NCBI GenBank assembly: GCA_900545175.1
Contig: UQYF01000007.1
Location: 18,698 to 82,697, forward strand
Length of the DNA: 64,000 nucleotides
Reading direction: 5' to 3'
From: an uncultured Eubacteriales bacterium
GTDB lineage: Bacteria > Bacillota > Clostridia > Lachnospirales > Lachnospiraceae
Shown: positions 33,835 through 43,162 of the stretch, piece after piece
Numbering within the stretch: the first letter of the stretch is position 1
Layout: every line of letters starts with the position of its first letter
Notes under the pieces: generated by a model
Database searches by the model: none
Seen by the model: only the letters and a program-made list of their open reading frames with translations
What the model was told of the DNA's origin: nothing
Position numbers and translations under genes: made by a program

Positions 33835-35190
33835 TCATTTCTCCTCTCCATACTTCCCCTTCAAATATTCAGCCACGTCATCAATCTCTGGGAAGAGTGT
33901 GGCACGGTTGATTGAAAGTGTGTCGAGTTCCTGCAATATCTTTTCTTTTTCTTTGATGACAAGCACAAGCCGCTTGTTATCAGAATCGGTGCAGCAAAGG
34001 TCGTCAAGCATATTGCTGTCGCCGTGTTCGCGCGTCAGACCGCATATTATAAATGAGCCGTCCTGCTTCATGATTCGCTGATTGCTTCTTATCGGTGTGA
34101 CAAAAACATGACCGATAAGGTCTGATTTTTTTATTCGCGGCTCGAATGCAGGATTTCGTGACTTCACTTCGCTCGCAAGCTTGCCGGCAAGCAGCTGATA
34201 ATCTGCATCCCGCGGCTCCGGAATACCATTTGTGCATAAATCATATAGGCGAATCTGTTCTTCGTAATTTAAAGTTGGCAATGCGGCAAGTATTGATGCT
34301 GTATCGCTCTTTGCATATCGCACATGGTCATTGCCTGTTGTAAGTATAATCACTTCCCCTAAACGATTCTTATTGCTGCAGCATGCAAAATAAAGTGCAA
34401 CCAACGGATTCTCGGTTATATCTAACAGGCGCGTTGGCAGACCGTAATGCTGCATCTCTACAAGATATTCCAAATGTGTCTGGCAATTTACAAAGCTCTG
34501 TGCACAGCGGACTAACAGCTCATGATACATGATATTCTCATTTTTAAACCAGCCGGAGCTTCTTTTTATTCCGGGAACAAGTGTATAATCCAGCAATGAA
34601 TGCCCTCGATAGAAAAGCATCTCATCCGCTTTTTCTTCTTTGAGTGCAAATGTATACTTAGCATAATCTTCTACTGATGTTATTACTTCTACATTGCAAT
34701 AATCAGCATTATATATTATCTCATCGAAGATTTTTAGCTTTCCGGGCTGTTCATCAGCCGGCTGTGTCATCTCAAAATACTTCGAAATAAGAATTCTAAG
34801 ATAAGACCTTTTAAACAAATTTTTCGCTGTTGTGCGATATGGAAGAAAGAGCCAGAATAATAATGCTCTCTCTTCTTCACTGTTAAGTTCAACGTCATCC
34901 CCGATAACAGTATCAAGATATTCAAGCATGACATCTATATCCTCTGATGGTATGCATGACTTCGCAAATAATTTCTTAAATCTTGAGCCATTCATCATTG
35001 CATAATAGACATTTTTGGTCAATCCGTATCTGCTTGTCCTAAGTATATATCCTGCGTCAGCATACCCATGTTGTAAAATTCTTTGCCCAAACACATGCTC
35101 TATGGCATCTATAATATACCTGTGTCCATCAAACCCGTATTCAAGTAATTTCTCAACATCCCATGCCAGCTTAAGTTCACTCTCACTCAT
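33835..35190 (-). CDS. FRG domain-containing protein
   Basis: A 451-residue protein with a FRG domain at about residues 190-290: LFYRGHSLLDYTLVPGIKRS, then EYLVEMQHYGLPTRLLDITE and NPLVALYFACCSN, the family hallmark. FRG proteins are frequent in accessory and defence-linked regions and their activity is not settled. GGAGAT precedes ATG 35190. The stop codon is 2 bp from the right inverted repeat, so its transcript would run through the repeat into the ATP-grasp gene. The last codons could be lineage-specific because the repeat abuts them. Confidence 0.85.
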   Translation of the reverse strand: MSESELKLAWDVEKLLEYGFDGHRYIIDAIEHVFGQRILQHGYADAGYILRTSRYGLTKNVYYAMMNGSRFKKLFAKSCIPSEDIDVMLEYLDTVIGDDVELNSEEERALLFWLFLPYRTTAKNLFKRSYLRILISKYFEMTQPADEQPGKLKIFDEIIYNADYCNVEVITSVEDYAKYTFALKEEKADEMLFYRGHSLLDYTLVPGIKRSSGWFKNENIMYHELLVRCAQSFVNCQTHLEYLVEMQHYGLPTRLLDITENPLVALYFACCSNKNRLGEVIILTTGNDHVRYAKSDTASILAALPTLNYEEQIRLYDLCTNGIPEPRDADYQLLAGKLASEVKSRNPAFEPRIKKSDLIGHVFVTPIRSNQRIMKQDGSFIICGLTREHGDSNMLDDLCCTDSDNKRLVLVIKEKEKILQELDTLSINRATLFPEIDDVAEYLKGKYGEEK

Positions 35191-35339
35191 AATTTATCTC
35201 CATGCATACAGCAAAAAGTTCACACAAGATTGTCATCACTCAATGTTTATAGACATTACTTTCAACCATATTTTTGCATTTGTAATTCACAGCATACCTA
35301 TTACCTATAACTATCCTACCACACTTTTAAACCTTTGTG

Positions 35340-35369
35340 ACCTGACAGAGTTGTCAAATTTTATTTTTT
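35340..35369. repeat. Half copy of the 16635 hairpin element
   Basis: ACCTGACAGAGTTGTCAAAT plus a T-rich tail matches the left arm and loop of the perfect hairpin at 16635-16679 with one change in the arm, but the right arm is absent. It lies between the FRG gene and DUF1703-type copy 2. Confidence 0.55.
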
Positions 35370-35380
35370 TGAAGAAATTT

Positions 35381-37120
35381 TCAAGCCTTTTGCATATCTT
35401 CCATTATCAGCACTTTTTTCCCTTCGAATGCGAATCCATAGTGCCTTATCTTCTCTTGGCTTATTCCCCGCGCAATGAGTTCAGCATCATAGTTCTTGTC
35501 CGCTATCTGACTAAGCGCCTTTTTTGCCGTATCTTCAAGCGTTTTTTCCTCATCTGCTTCATGCACCTTAAATTCGAGTACGACTGCATGCAGCCTGTCA
35601 TCATCCGTATTTTTCGGAATCATCATAACATCATATCGTCCATAACCGCTTTCTCGATTTGACTTAATCTCATATATGTCACGAAGCTCAGAAATCAAAC
35701 CGAGCATAAAACCATGGTAAAATCTCTCAGGATGTTGATTGTCAGAATGCCTGACTCCTGTGTCAAAGTAACTGAAGGTAGACACTGCCACGTCATTCAT
35801 AAAAATATTCATTTCCTTTAAATTTCCCTTTATCAAGGACTCAACAAAACGATTATAATGCGAACCGTTTGCATTAAACCATCCTTTGAACATATTGCAG
35901 AACATACTTTTAGTTTCAAGGTTTGTAATTGCTGCATGATACCAAGGTTCTAACAATTCACCTCTGTATTCCACAGCATTCACTTTCAGGTATCCTCCTG
36001 CAACAAGCAGGCTCCACACTGCGCTCTCATTTGTATCAAGCTGGTTAAACACTATCTGCTCGTCAAAATTTACAACTATAGTATCACCGCTGAGCAGTTT
36101 TTCCATAAGCATCTTCATATCACTCGACGCAGTCTGTAACAACCTGCTCACAAGTCCGTTAGAGCTTGTTGAAGCCCAATAAGGCTTCAGTTTTTTCTCA
36201 TCCAGATAATTTATAATTGACCAAGGATTATAAATATCTCTCTGTGAGCCGAAAGTAAATCCATCATACCATTTCTTTACCGCAGCCTTTTCACTTGATA
36301 GTCCCATTTCTTCAAGAGCTTCAAATACCTCGCCCTCCGTAAATCCAAAGTACTTATTATACTCTTCTGATGTTACGGTAATCACCTTAAGATTATTGAG
36401 GTCTGAGAACATGGATTCTTTTGAAACTCTGGTAATTCCTGTCATAACTGCTCTCTCAAGATACGGATTGGTTTTAAACGTGCTATTAAACAAGTTACGC
36501 ATAAATGCAGTAAACTCATCCCAGTACCCATACATGTACGCTTCCTGCATCGGTGTATCATACTCATCAAGCAGAATAATAACCTTTCTCCGGTAATACC
36601 TTGACAAATAGCCGCATAAGTCTTTAATTGCTCTTTGCAGCAGAGCATTATTATCTTCTGCATTCATAAGCAGACCGGCGGCATAGTTTTCAAGCCTGAC
36701 CCAGCCTGACTTCTCACTGTCAGACATAATATCACTATCAAGTAAAAACCTATATTGCTTATATACATCATTTATTATTGCAGCAATAGTGTTTCTCGCT
36801 TCATTAAAGCTACAGCTTTTCAAATCTGCAAAACTAAGGAAGATCACCGGGTATGTTCCCTGTATTTTTCTATAGTCATCATTTTTCCATATGGAAAGCC
36901 CTTCAAACAAATCTCCCCTATCTGCGTATTGGTTGGAAAAAAAGCAGTTCAGCATACTCATATTAAGAGTTTTTCCAAAACGGCGCGGACGTGTTATCAG
37001 AGTTACATCATCCCCCGAATCCCACCATTCTTTTATAAAATCCGACTTATCTACATAAAAATAATCATTTTCCCTCAATGCCGCAAAATCCTGCTTACCT
37101 ATAACCACTTTCCTTGCCAT
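35381..37120 (-). CDS. AAA-ATPase-like/PD-(D/E)XK nuclease family protein (DUF1703 type), copy 2
   Basis: A 579-residue protein; start at 37120 (MARKVVIGKQDF) with GGAGGGA upstream. YFYVDKSDFIKEWWDSGDDV, RPRRFGKT (residues 44-51), VIILLDEYDTPMQEAY (Walker-B-like) and FTEGEVFEALEEMGLS cover the AAA-like part. YGRYDVMMIPK and AVVLEFKVHEADEE form the C-terminal PD-(D/E)XK core. Highly similar to copy 3 at 41019-42713, with which it brackets glmS and the UXS-like gene. Function not settled for the family. Confidence 0.85.
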   Translation of the reverse strand: MARKVVIGKQDFAALRENDYFYVDKSDFIKEWWDSGDDVTLITRPRRFGKTLNMSMLNCFFSNQYADRGDLFEGLSIWKNDDYRKIQGTYPVIFLSFADLKSCSFNEARNTIAAIINDVYKQYRFLLDSDIMSDSEKSGWVRLENYAAGLLMNAEDNNALLQRAIKDLCGYLSRYYRRKVIILLDEYDTPMQEAYMYGYWDEFTAFMRNLFNSTFKTNPYLERAVMTGITRVSKESMFSDLNNLKVITVTSEEYNKYFGFTEGEVFEALEEMGLSSEKAAVKKWYDGFTFGSQRDIYNPWSIINYLDEKKLKPYWASTSSNGLVSRLLQTASSDMKMLMEKLLSGDTIVVNFDEQIVFNQLDTNESAVWSLLVAGGYLKVNAVEYRGELLEPWYHAAITNLETKSMFCNMFKGWFNANGSHYNRFVESLIKGNLKEMNIFMNDVAVSTFSYFDTGVRHSDNQHPERFYHGFMLGLISELRDIYEIKSNRESGYGRYDVMMIPKNTDDDRLHAVVLEFKVHEADEEKTLEDTAKKALSQIADKNYDAELIARGISQEKIRHYGFAFEGKKVLIMEDMQKA

Positions 37121-37476
37121 ATATTCTCCCTCCTCATTCACTTTTATAGTATGCTTCTCTTTTAGCCTGTTTTCTTTAATCTCCATCCAAAATTAAATTT
37201 TAAAGTATATCTGCTTCGTTATTGTATTAATATCTGATTATTTATAATTATATACTCCAAGACGACCATAGACAATGTTTTTCCATCTCACATCATACAT
37301 CCCTTACTCAGTCAATCGCCACACTCATCTTGTAGCACCCATACATTTTATAATCTTACCGGTTCACTGCCCGGCGCATCGCAAAATCATATATGATACA
37401 TACGTAATTAAAAATTATGCCATCCTTCATGGATGACATAATCTCATATAACATATTGCCAAAAATGCTTATAAAT
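37121..37476. terminator. Intergenic region with glmS terminator at 37414-37442
   Basis: On the minus strand ATTATGTCATCC pairs with GGATGGCATAAT across a 5-nt loop, followed by TTTTT, about 35 bp after the glmS stop: a good Rho-independent terminator. The rest of this 356-bp space has the AT-rich upstream region of DUF1703-type copy 2 and no other recognisable feature. Confidence 0.75.
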
Positions 37477-39315
37477 CTATTCTACCGTAACACTCTTAGC
37501 CAGATTTCTTGGCTTGTCGACATCTAATCCCTTAGCTACGGATACATAATAACCAAGGAGCTGCAGCGGAATGACTGCGAGTGATGCCGTAAAGTGTGAA
37601 TCCGTCTTAGGAATATACACTGTGAAATCGCAGGTATCCTCCGTCTCATAATTGCCATAGGTTGTAAGTCCCATAAGATATGCACCGCGGGTCTTGCACT
37701 CGACCATGTTGCTGACTGTCTTTTCATATAGCTCAGGCTGTGTCAATGTTCCGATAACAAGCGTTCCATCCTCAATAAGGCTTATTGTTCCATGCTTTAA
37801 TTCTCCGGCTGCATAGGCCTCGCTGTGAATATAGGAAATCTCCTTGAGCTTTAAGCTGCCTTCAAGACTTACCGCATAGTCTATTCCACGTCCGATAAAG
37901 AATATATCACGCATGTTCGCCTGCTTTGCCGCAAACCACTGGATACGCTCCTTATCATCTAAAACCTTGGCTGCCTTGTCAGGAAGTGTATCAAGCTCTG
38001 TTAACATCTCCGTATACTGTGCATCTGTTATCTCACCACGTACCTTTGCAAACTGGATTGCAAGACAGTATGACGCTATAAGCTGTGTACTGTATGCCTT
38101 AGTTGTCGCAACCGCAATCTCAGGCCCTGCGAGTGTGTAAAATACGCTGTCTGCCTCGCGTGCGATGGAACTGCCGATAACATTTACTATGGCAAGTGTC
38201 TTGACACCCTTTTCTTTTGCAAGACGAAGAGCCGCAAGGCTGTCCGCAGTCTCACCTGACTGGCTTATGATTATCACAAGATCATCACTCTTAAGAAGAG
38301 GCCTGCGGTATCTGAACTCCGAAGCAATCTCAACTCTTACCGGAATCTTTGCCAAATCCTCCAGCACATACTGTCCTACAACACCAACATGATAAGCAGA
38401 ACCACACGCTACTATGTAAATCTGTGAAATCTTCTTAATCTCTTCATCATCAATACCTACAGACGACAAATCGAGTACTCCGTTCTTGTAAACAGAATGG
38501 AAGGTATCTGCTATGGCACGCGGCTGTTCATGTATCTCCTTTATCATAAAATGCTCATATCCGGCCTTCTCTGCTGCCTCGGCATCCCATTTAATCTCCA
38601 CAGGTTCCTTCTCTATCTCATCACCGTCAAGATTGTAGAAAGTAATCTCACCCTTTTTAAGACGCGCCATCTCCATATTCCCAATATAGTAGACATCTCT
38701 TGTGTACTTTAATATAGCCGGAACATCGGACGCAACATATGACTCACCATTACTTATACCAAGAACCATCGGGCTGTCCTTTCTGGCAGCATATATTTCC
38801 TCCGGATAATCCTTGAACATAAATGCAAATGCATAAGACCCGCGGATACGGACCATAGCATGATTGATGGCGTCAACAGGTGTGTGCTCATATTTTTTAT
38901 AATAATAGTCAACAAGCTTAATTGCCACTTCTGTGTCAGTTGACGAATAGAAGGAATAACCATTCTTAATCAGCTTGTCCTTAAGCTCCTGATAATTCTC
39001 GATAATACCATTGTGGACGCCCACAACATTGCCATCATCAGCTGCATGAGGATGTGCATTAATCTCCGATGGCTCACCATGGGTTGCCCATCTTGTATGC
39101 CCTATACCGCATGTACCATATACAGCTTTCCCATCATCTGTCTTTTCCGCCAGAGTCTTAAGCCTGCCCTTCGCCTTTACTATCTGATACTCACCTTCCC
39201 CATCACGTACAGCCATACCCGCCGAATCATAGCCACGGTATTCAAGCTTTGACAGACCTTCAAGTATAATCGGTGCAGCCTGATGCTCACCTGTAAAACC
39301 TAATATTCCACACAT
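37477..39315 (-). CDS. glmS: Glutamine--fructose-6-phosphate aminotransferase (isomerizing)
   Basis: A 612-residue enzyme making glucosamine-6-phosphate, the entry to UDP-GlcNAc. It begins MCGILGFTG, so Cys2 becomes the N-terminal nucleophile of the glutaminase domain (GHTRWATHGEPS, HNGIIENYQELK). Two SIS domains follow (IVACGSAYHVG; SQSGETADSLAALR; FIGRGIDYAVSLEGSLKLKE). It ends DKPRNLAKSVTVE as usual. I looked upstream for the glmS ribozyme core and did not find it. Works with glmM at 19142. Confidence 0.97.
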   Translation of the reverse strand: MCGILGFTGEHQAAPIILEGLSKLEYRGYDSAGMAVRDGEGEYQIVKAKGRLKTLAEKTDDGKAVYGTCGIGHTRWATHGEPSEINAHPHAADDGNVVGVHNGIIENYQELKDKLIKNGYSFYSSTDTEVAIKLVDYYYKKYEHTPVDAINHAMVRIRGSYAFAFMFKDYPEEIYAARKDSPMVLGISNGESYVASDVPAILKYTRDVYYIGNMEMARLKKGEITFYNLDGDEIEKEPVEIKWDAEAAEKAGYEHFMIKEIHEQPRAIADTFHSVYKNGVLDLSSVGIDDEEIKKISQIYIVACGSAYHVGVVGQYVLEDLAKIPVRVEIASEFRYRRPLLKSDDLVIIISQSGETADSLAALRLAKEKGVKTLAIVNVIGSSIAREADSVFYTLAGPEIAVATTKAYSTQLIASYCLAIQFAKVRGEITDAQYTEMLTELDTLPDKAAKVLDDKERIQWFAAKQANMRDIFFIGRGIDYAVSLEGSLKLKEISYIHSEAYAAGELKHGTISLIEDGTLVIGTLTQPELYEKTVSNMVECKTRGAYLMGLTTYGNYETEDTCDFTVYIPKTDSHFTASLAVIPLQLLGYYVSVAKGLDVDKPRNLAKSVTVE

Positions 39316-39920
39316 ATAATCGTTACCTCACTCAAACCAATTTTTTTCACTATATCATAATATGCGCCAACGGACAAAATATTTACATTTATAAGCATAT
39401 TTTACAGACATATTCTGCAAATATGCTCTGTGAGCACAATCCATAAGCCTGCTCTTATTTCTGATTATAAACCGCAGCCCAACACCCAACAATCATGCTT
39501 CATAGCCTGTCTCATTCGTATCCGCAAATTATTTTTCGTCATTCCATATTATCAAAGTATAACATAGTATCCTATCAACGGCAAACAAAATCCATGCAAA
39601 TATGACAATATTAATATTTGCACGGATTCTTTTAATCTAACCTAAATTATGCATACTATCCCGGAAAATAATTTAAGATTATTATTTTCCGATACTTATA
39701 TTGATAAATTGATACGTACTTACCGGTCCAGCATCCGGTTACATTGTAAAGCGGACATTCGCAATCCGCTTTCGCTACTTGCTCATGAACGCAGCCGCTT
39801 TGCGAACTGTCAGTGGGAGCTTTTAACTCCCACTGACATAAGCATCCCCTTACCCACCGCTTAGTGCTCTACACACTTGAAGCGGGGGATTGCTTATTCT
39901 GCGTTCAAATTATATACTTA
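39316..39920. other. 605-bp intergenic region with hairpins and a possible IS200/IS605-type remnant
   Basis: Contains a long imperfect hairpin at 39587-39633 (TGCAAATAT/ATATTTGCA inside AAAATCC/GGATT) and GGAAAATAAT/ATTATTTTCC at about 39663-39690. At 39740-39900 there is a run of stem-loops read best on the minus strand: CCCCCGCTT/AAGCGGTGGG, then GTCAGTGGGAG/CTCCCACTGAC. Such a series resembles the right end or guide-RNA region of an IS605/TnpB-type element, but no tnpA or tnpB frame is present. Confidence 0.4.
39754..39786. repeat. Dispersed ATTCG/CCGCTT repeat, copy B
   Basis: GACATTCGCAATCCGCTTTC, then GCTACTTGCTCAT. Best match is copy C at 44978-45014. It lies within the hairpin-rich possible insertion remnant, which suggests the family may derive from that element. 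Confidence 0.45.
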
Positions 39921-40871
39921 TCAATACTTTTGCAATATGCCCTTAAAATATTCTATTGTATTGCAGACCCCTTCTCTTAAAGGTACCTTCGGTTCCCATC
40001 CGTCAAGGATATGCTTTGCAAGAGAAATATCCGGACGGCGCTTTTTCGGATCATCAGGAGGAAGCTTTTTATACTCTATCCCGGAAGCTGTATCTATCAT
40101 GCTTACGACTATATCAGCAAGCTCCTTTATCGTAAATTCCTCCGGGTTTCCAAGATTTACAGGTCCATGTACACAATCATCGCTTGCCATCATCCTGATT
40201 ATACCTTCAAGCAGATCATCAATATAACAAAAGGAACGTGTCTGGCTGCCATCGCCATATATCGTAATATTCTCACCTCTTAGTGCCTGTACAATAAAGT
40301 TCGATATGACACGCCCATCATCTATTGACATATTCGGACCATAAGTATTGAATATTCTTATGACCTTCACATGTGCTCCATACTCTCTCATATAATCAAA
40401 ACATAGTGCCTCCGCACACCTCTTGCCTTCATCGTAGCATGACCTGATGCCTACCGGATTCACATTGCCAAAATACTCCTCCGCCTGAGGATGCACAAGC
40501 GGATTTCCATACACTTCACTTGTCGAAAACTGCATAAGCTTTGCATTGTTCCGCACTGCAAGCTCTAACAGATTAATTATTCCAAGCACATTTGTTTTCA
40601 ATGTATATACAGGAGATTTCTGATAATGCTTCGGACTTGCCGGGCATGCCAGATTGTAAATCTCATCAAGACCTGTAATATCAATCGGCTCAATAATATC
40701 ATGCCTAAAAAGCCCGAATCTGCCGCTGTCAAAAAGCGGCTTTATATTGTCCTCATTTCCCGTGTAAAAATTGTCACAGCATATGACATATGTATTCCCA
40801 TCATCAACCAACCGCCTGCATAAATTCGACCCGATAAATCCGGCTCCACCTGCTACAAGAATTCTCTTCAT
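39921..40871 (-). CDS. UDP-glucuronate decarboxylase-like (UDP-xylose synthase) epimerase family
   Basis: A 316-residue extended short-chain dehydrogenase. VAGGAGFIGSNLCRRLV binds NAD; IYNLACPASPKHYQKSPVYT is a UXS hallmark; FSTSEVYGNP holds the catalytic Ser/Thr; CYDEGKRCAEALC supplies the YxxxK pair; RIFNTYGPNMSIDDGRVISN is also typical. I infer conversion of UDP-glucuronate to UDP-xylose; a related UDP-sugar epimerase is possible. CGGAG precedes ATG 40871. It stands alone between an intergenic remnant and DUF1703-type copy 3. Confidence 0.82.
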   Translation of the reverse strand: MKRILVAGGAGFIGSNLCRRLVDDGNTYVICCDNFYTGNEDNIKPLFDSGRFGLFRHDIIEPIDITGLDEIYNLACPASPKHYQKSPVYTLKTNVLGIINLLELAVRNNAKLMQFSTSEVYGNPLVHPQAEEYFGNVNPVGIRSCYDEGKRCAEALCFDYMREYGAHVKVIRIFNTYGPNMSIDDGRVISNFIVQALRGENITIYGDGSQTRSFCYIDDLLEGIIRMMASDDCVHGPVNLGNPEEFTIKELADIVVSMIDTASGIEYKKLPPDDPKKRRPDISLAKHILDGWEPKVPLREGVCNTIEYFKGILQKY

Positions 40872-41018
40872 TTATTGCTCCGGGGATATAATTTTAATAT
40901 ATTATATAGCTGTGATGGAGTGTATATACACAAATTGTCACATCAGCTTTTTCTATCTTCACAATTTACCTATATCCTCAACCATATAATCTTTATATGA
41001 TAACTTTTCCGCCACTGT

Positions 41019-42713
41019 TTATTCCCCAATCAGCACCCTTTTCCCCTCAAATGCAAAGCCATAATGTCTTATCCTGTCCTTTTCAATGCCCCGTGCCATA
41101 AGCTCAGTATCGTAACTCTTTTCCTCTATCTGCTTTAGGGCTGATTTCACCGTATCTTCAATGGTACTCTCATCATATGAATCAAACACTTTAAATTCCA
41201 AAATAATCGCATTGTATTTCCTGTCATCCTTCTTTGGAATAAGCATCACATCATACCTTCCAAAACCGCTCTCACGGTTGGACTTAACCTCATATATATC
41301 GCGCAGCTCAACAAGCAGACCAAGCACAAAGCCATGATAAAAACGCTCAGGCTGTGACCTTTCTGACGGCTGTGCTCCTGCATCAAAGCTACTGAATGTC
41401 GATAGGGCAACCTCATTCATATACACATTCATTTCCCGCACACTGCCCTTTAGCAGCGCAGACACAAAAGCATTGTAATTAGAAGCCGACCCTCTGAACC
41501 ACCCCTTAAACATATTGGAAAACATGCTCCTCGTCTCAAGGTTCGTTATGGACAGGTGATACCATGGCTCTAACAGCTCGCCCCTGTATTCGACATTATC
41601 TGGTTTTAAGTAACCACTTGCAACCAGCAGGCTCCATATCGCACTCTCATCGGTGTCAAGCTGGTTGAACACTATCTGCTCATCAAAATTCACAACGATT
41701 TCCCTGCCGCTTATCAGGTCCTCCATCAGCTGCTTGATATCAGTATGCGCAGTCTGTATAAGCCTGCTCACAAGACCATTGGAGCTTGTCGATGCCCAGT
41801 ACGGCGCAAGCTTCCTTTTGTCAAGATAGCTCGTTATCGACCAGGGATTATAAATGTCCCTGTGAGAGCCAAACACAAATCCGTCATACCATTTTTTTAC
41901 CTCTGATTTCTTATCCGACAATCCGAACTTATCAAGTGAACCGTACACCTCATTCTCTGTAAAGCCAAAACATGTGCAGTATTCATCCGACGTTGTCGTC
42001 ACAACATTTAGATTATTCAAATCGGAGAATATGGACTCTTTTGACACCCTTGTTATTCCTGTCATTATGGCGCGTTCAAGATATGGATTTGTCTTAAATA
42101 TAGAATTAAACATGCTCCGTATAAATGCTGTAAACTCATTCCAATATCCATGCACATACGCCTCCTGCATCGGTGTATCATATTCATCAAGCAGGATAAT
42201 AACTTTCTTTTCATAATATTTCCACATAAATCGGCACATCATATTCACAGCCGAGGTGCATAGTACATCATCCATATACATTGACACTCTTTTAAATGTC
42301 TCAGCTTCATTTTCGACAAGAATTCCACTGTCAAGCAAAAATGTATTCTCATTAAACAATTCTGTCACTTTCATTTTAACTTGTGTCTTGGCATCCTGTA
42401 TGTTATTCGCTTTCACATCCGCAAAGCTTATAAATATCACCGGGTATGTCCCCTGCAGCTGCCTGTATTTCTCATCCTCCCACACTGAAAGCCCCTCGAA
42501 CAAATCACTCCTGCCGGCATAACGGTTTGAGAAAAAACAGTTGAGCATACTCATGTTGAGCGTCTTTCCGAAACGGCGCGGGCGGGTTATCAGCGTCACA
42601 TTATCCCCTGAATCCCACCATTCTTTTATAAAAGCCGTCTTATCAATATAAAAATATTTCTTCTCTCTTATGTTGTCAAATCCCTGATTCCCGATACTTA
42701 TTTTATATCCCAT
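41019..42713 (-). CDS. AAA-ATPase-like/PD-(D/E)XK nuclease family protein (DUF1703 type), copy 3
   Basis: A 564-residue protein; start at 42713 (MGYKISIGNQGFDNIREKKY) with GGTGGGG upstream rather than the longer frame. It carries RPRRFGKT (residues 44-51), VIILLDEYDTPMQEAYVHGY, FGFTENEVYGSLDKFGLSDK and C-terminal GRYDVMLIPKK with AIILEFKVFDS. Long blocks are the same as in copy 2, so the two are recent paralogues. Codon use matches the window. Confidence 0.85.
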   Translation of the reverse strand: MGYKISIGNQGFDNIREKKYFYIDKTAFIKEWWDSGDNVTLITRPRRFGKTLNMSMLNCFFSNRYAGRSDLFEGLSVWEDEKYRQLQGTYPVIFISFADVKANNIQDAKTQVKMKVTELFNENTFLLDSGILVENEAETFKRVSMYMDDVLCTSAVNMMCRFMWKYYEKKVIILLDEYDTPMQEAYVHGYWNEFTAFIRSMFNSIFKTNPYLERAIMTGITRVSKESIFSDLNNLNVVTTTSDEYCTCFGFTENEVYGSLDKFGLSDKKSEVKKWYDGFVFGSHRDIYNPWSITSYLDKRKLAPYWASTSSNGLVSRLIQTAHTDIKQLMEDLISGREIVVNFDEQIVFNQLDTDESAIWSLLVASGYLKPDNVEYRGELLEPWYHLSITNLETRSMFSNMFKGWFRGSASNYNAFVSALLKGSVREMNVYMNEVALSTFSSFDAGAQPSERSQPERFYHGFVLGLLVELRDIYEVKSNRESGFGRYDVMLIPKKDDRKYNAIILEFKVFDSYDESTIEDTVKSALKQIEEKSYDTELMARGIEKDRIRHYGFAFEGKRVLIGE

Positions 42714-43162
42714 GTCATCCCCACCTTCACAATATGGCTTAAATATTATATGCATCCTGATATTATACCGGCTGCCATGTTGCTTATATTGCTGCTTCAC
42801 GACCGGCTGCATACTTAAAAACTGCCTTTGTATCATGGAATATATATTTCATGCGTCCATGATACATTCACTTACATATTATATCGAATTGCTCCGCACT
42901 ACGTGCTCTCACAATTTTCAATATATCAATAAAATATATCCTAGCATAATGTATCATCTTTAGCAATATATCTTACCTTTCAAACAACCTGTCTATGTCG
43001 CAGCACACCCCAAAGCAAAAATCCCATCAGGCAGATTTTATTAATATCAGCTGAATCCAAAAATTTGACTTTTGGGTTCACTGCACTGAATAACTCTGTC
43101 TGATGGGATTTTTATTATTTTGTACTGACTTCACTATCACGATAGAACAACAAGGCTTCTCC
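42714..43162. terminator. Intergenic region with terminator hairpin at 43017-43113
   Basis: AATCCCATCAG pairs with CTGATGGGATT, with an inner CCAAAA/TTTTGG stem, forming a ~97-nt structure ending in T-runs about 50 bp after the CAP-protein stop. A second inverted repeat TGTATCATGGA/TCCATGATACA (42829-42866), 16 bp apart, lies ~115 bp upstream of DUF1703-type copy 3 and may be an operator. No gene seen in this 449-bp space. Confidence 0.6.

Noticed and set aside
39316..39640. glmS ribozyme upstream of glmS
   Set aside because: I looked for the conserved ribozyme core and its downstream pseudoknot segments and did not find them; only unrelated hairpins are present.
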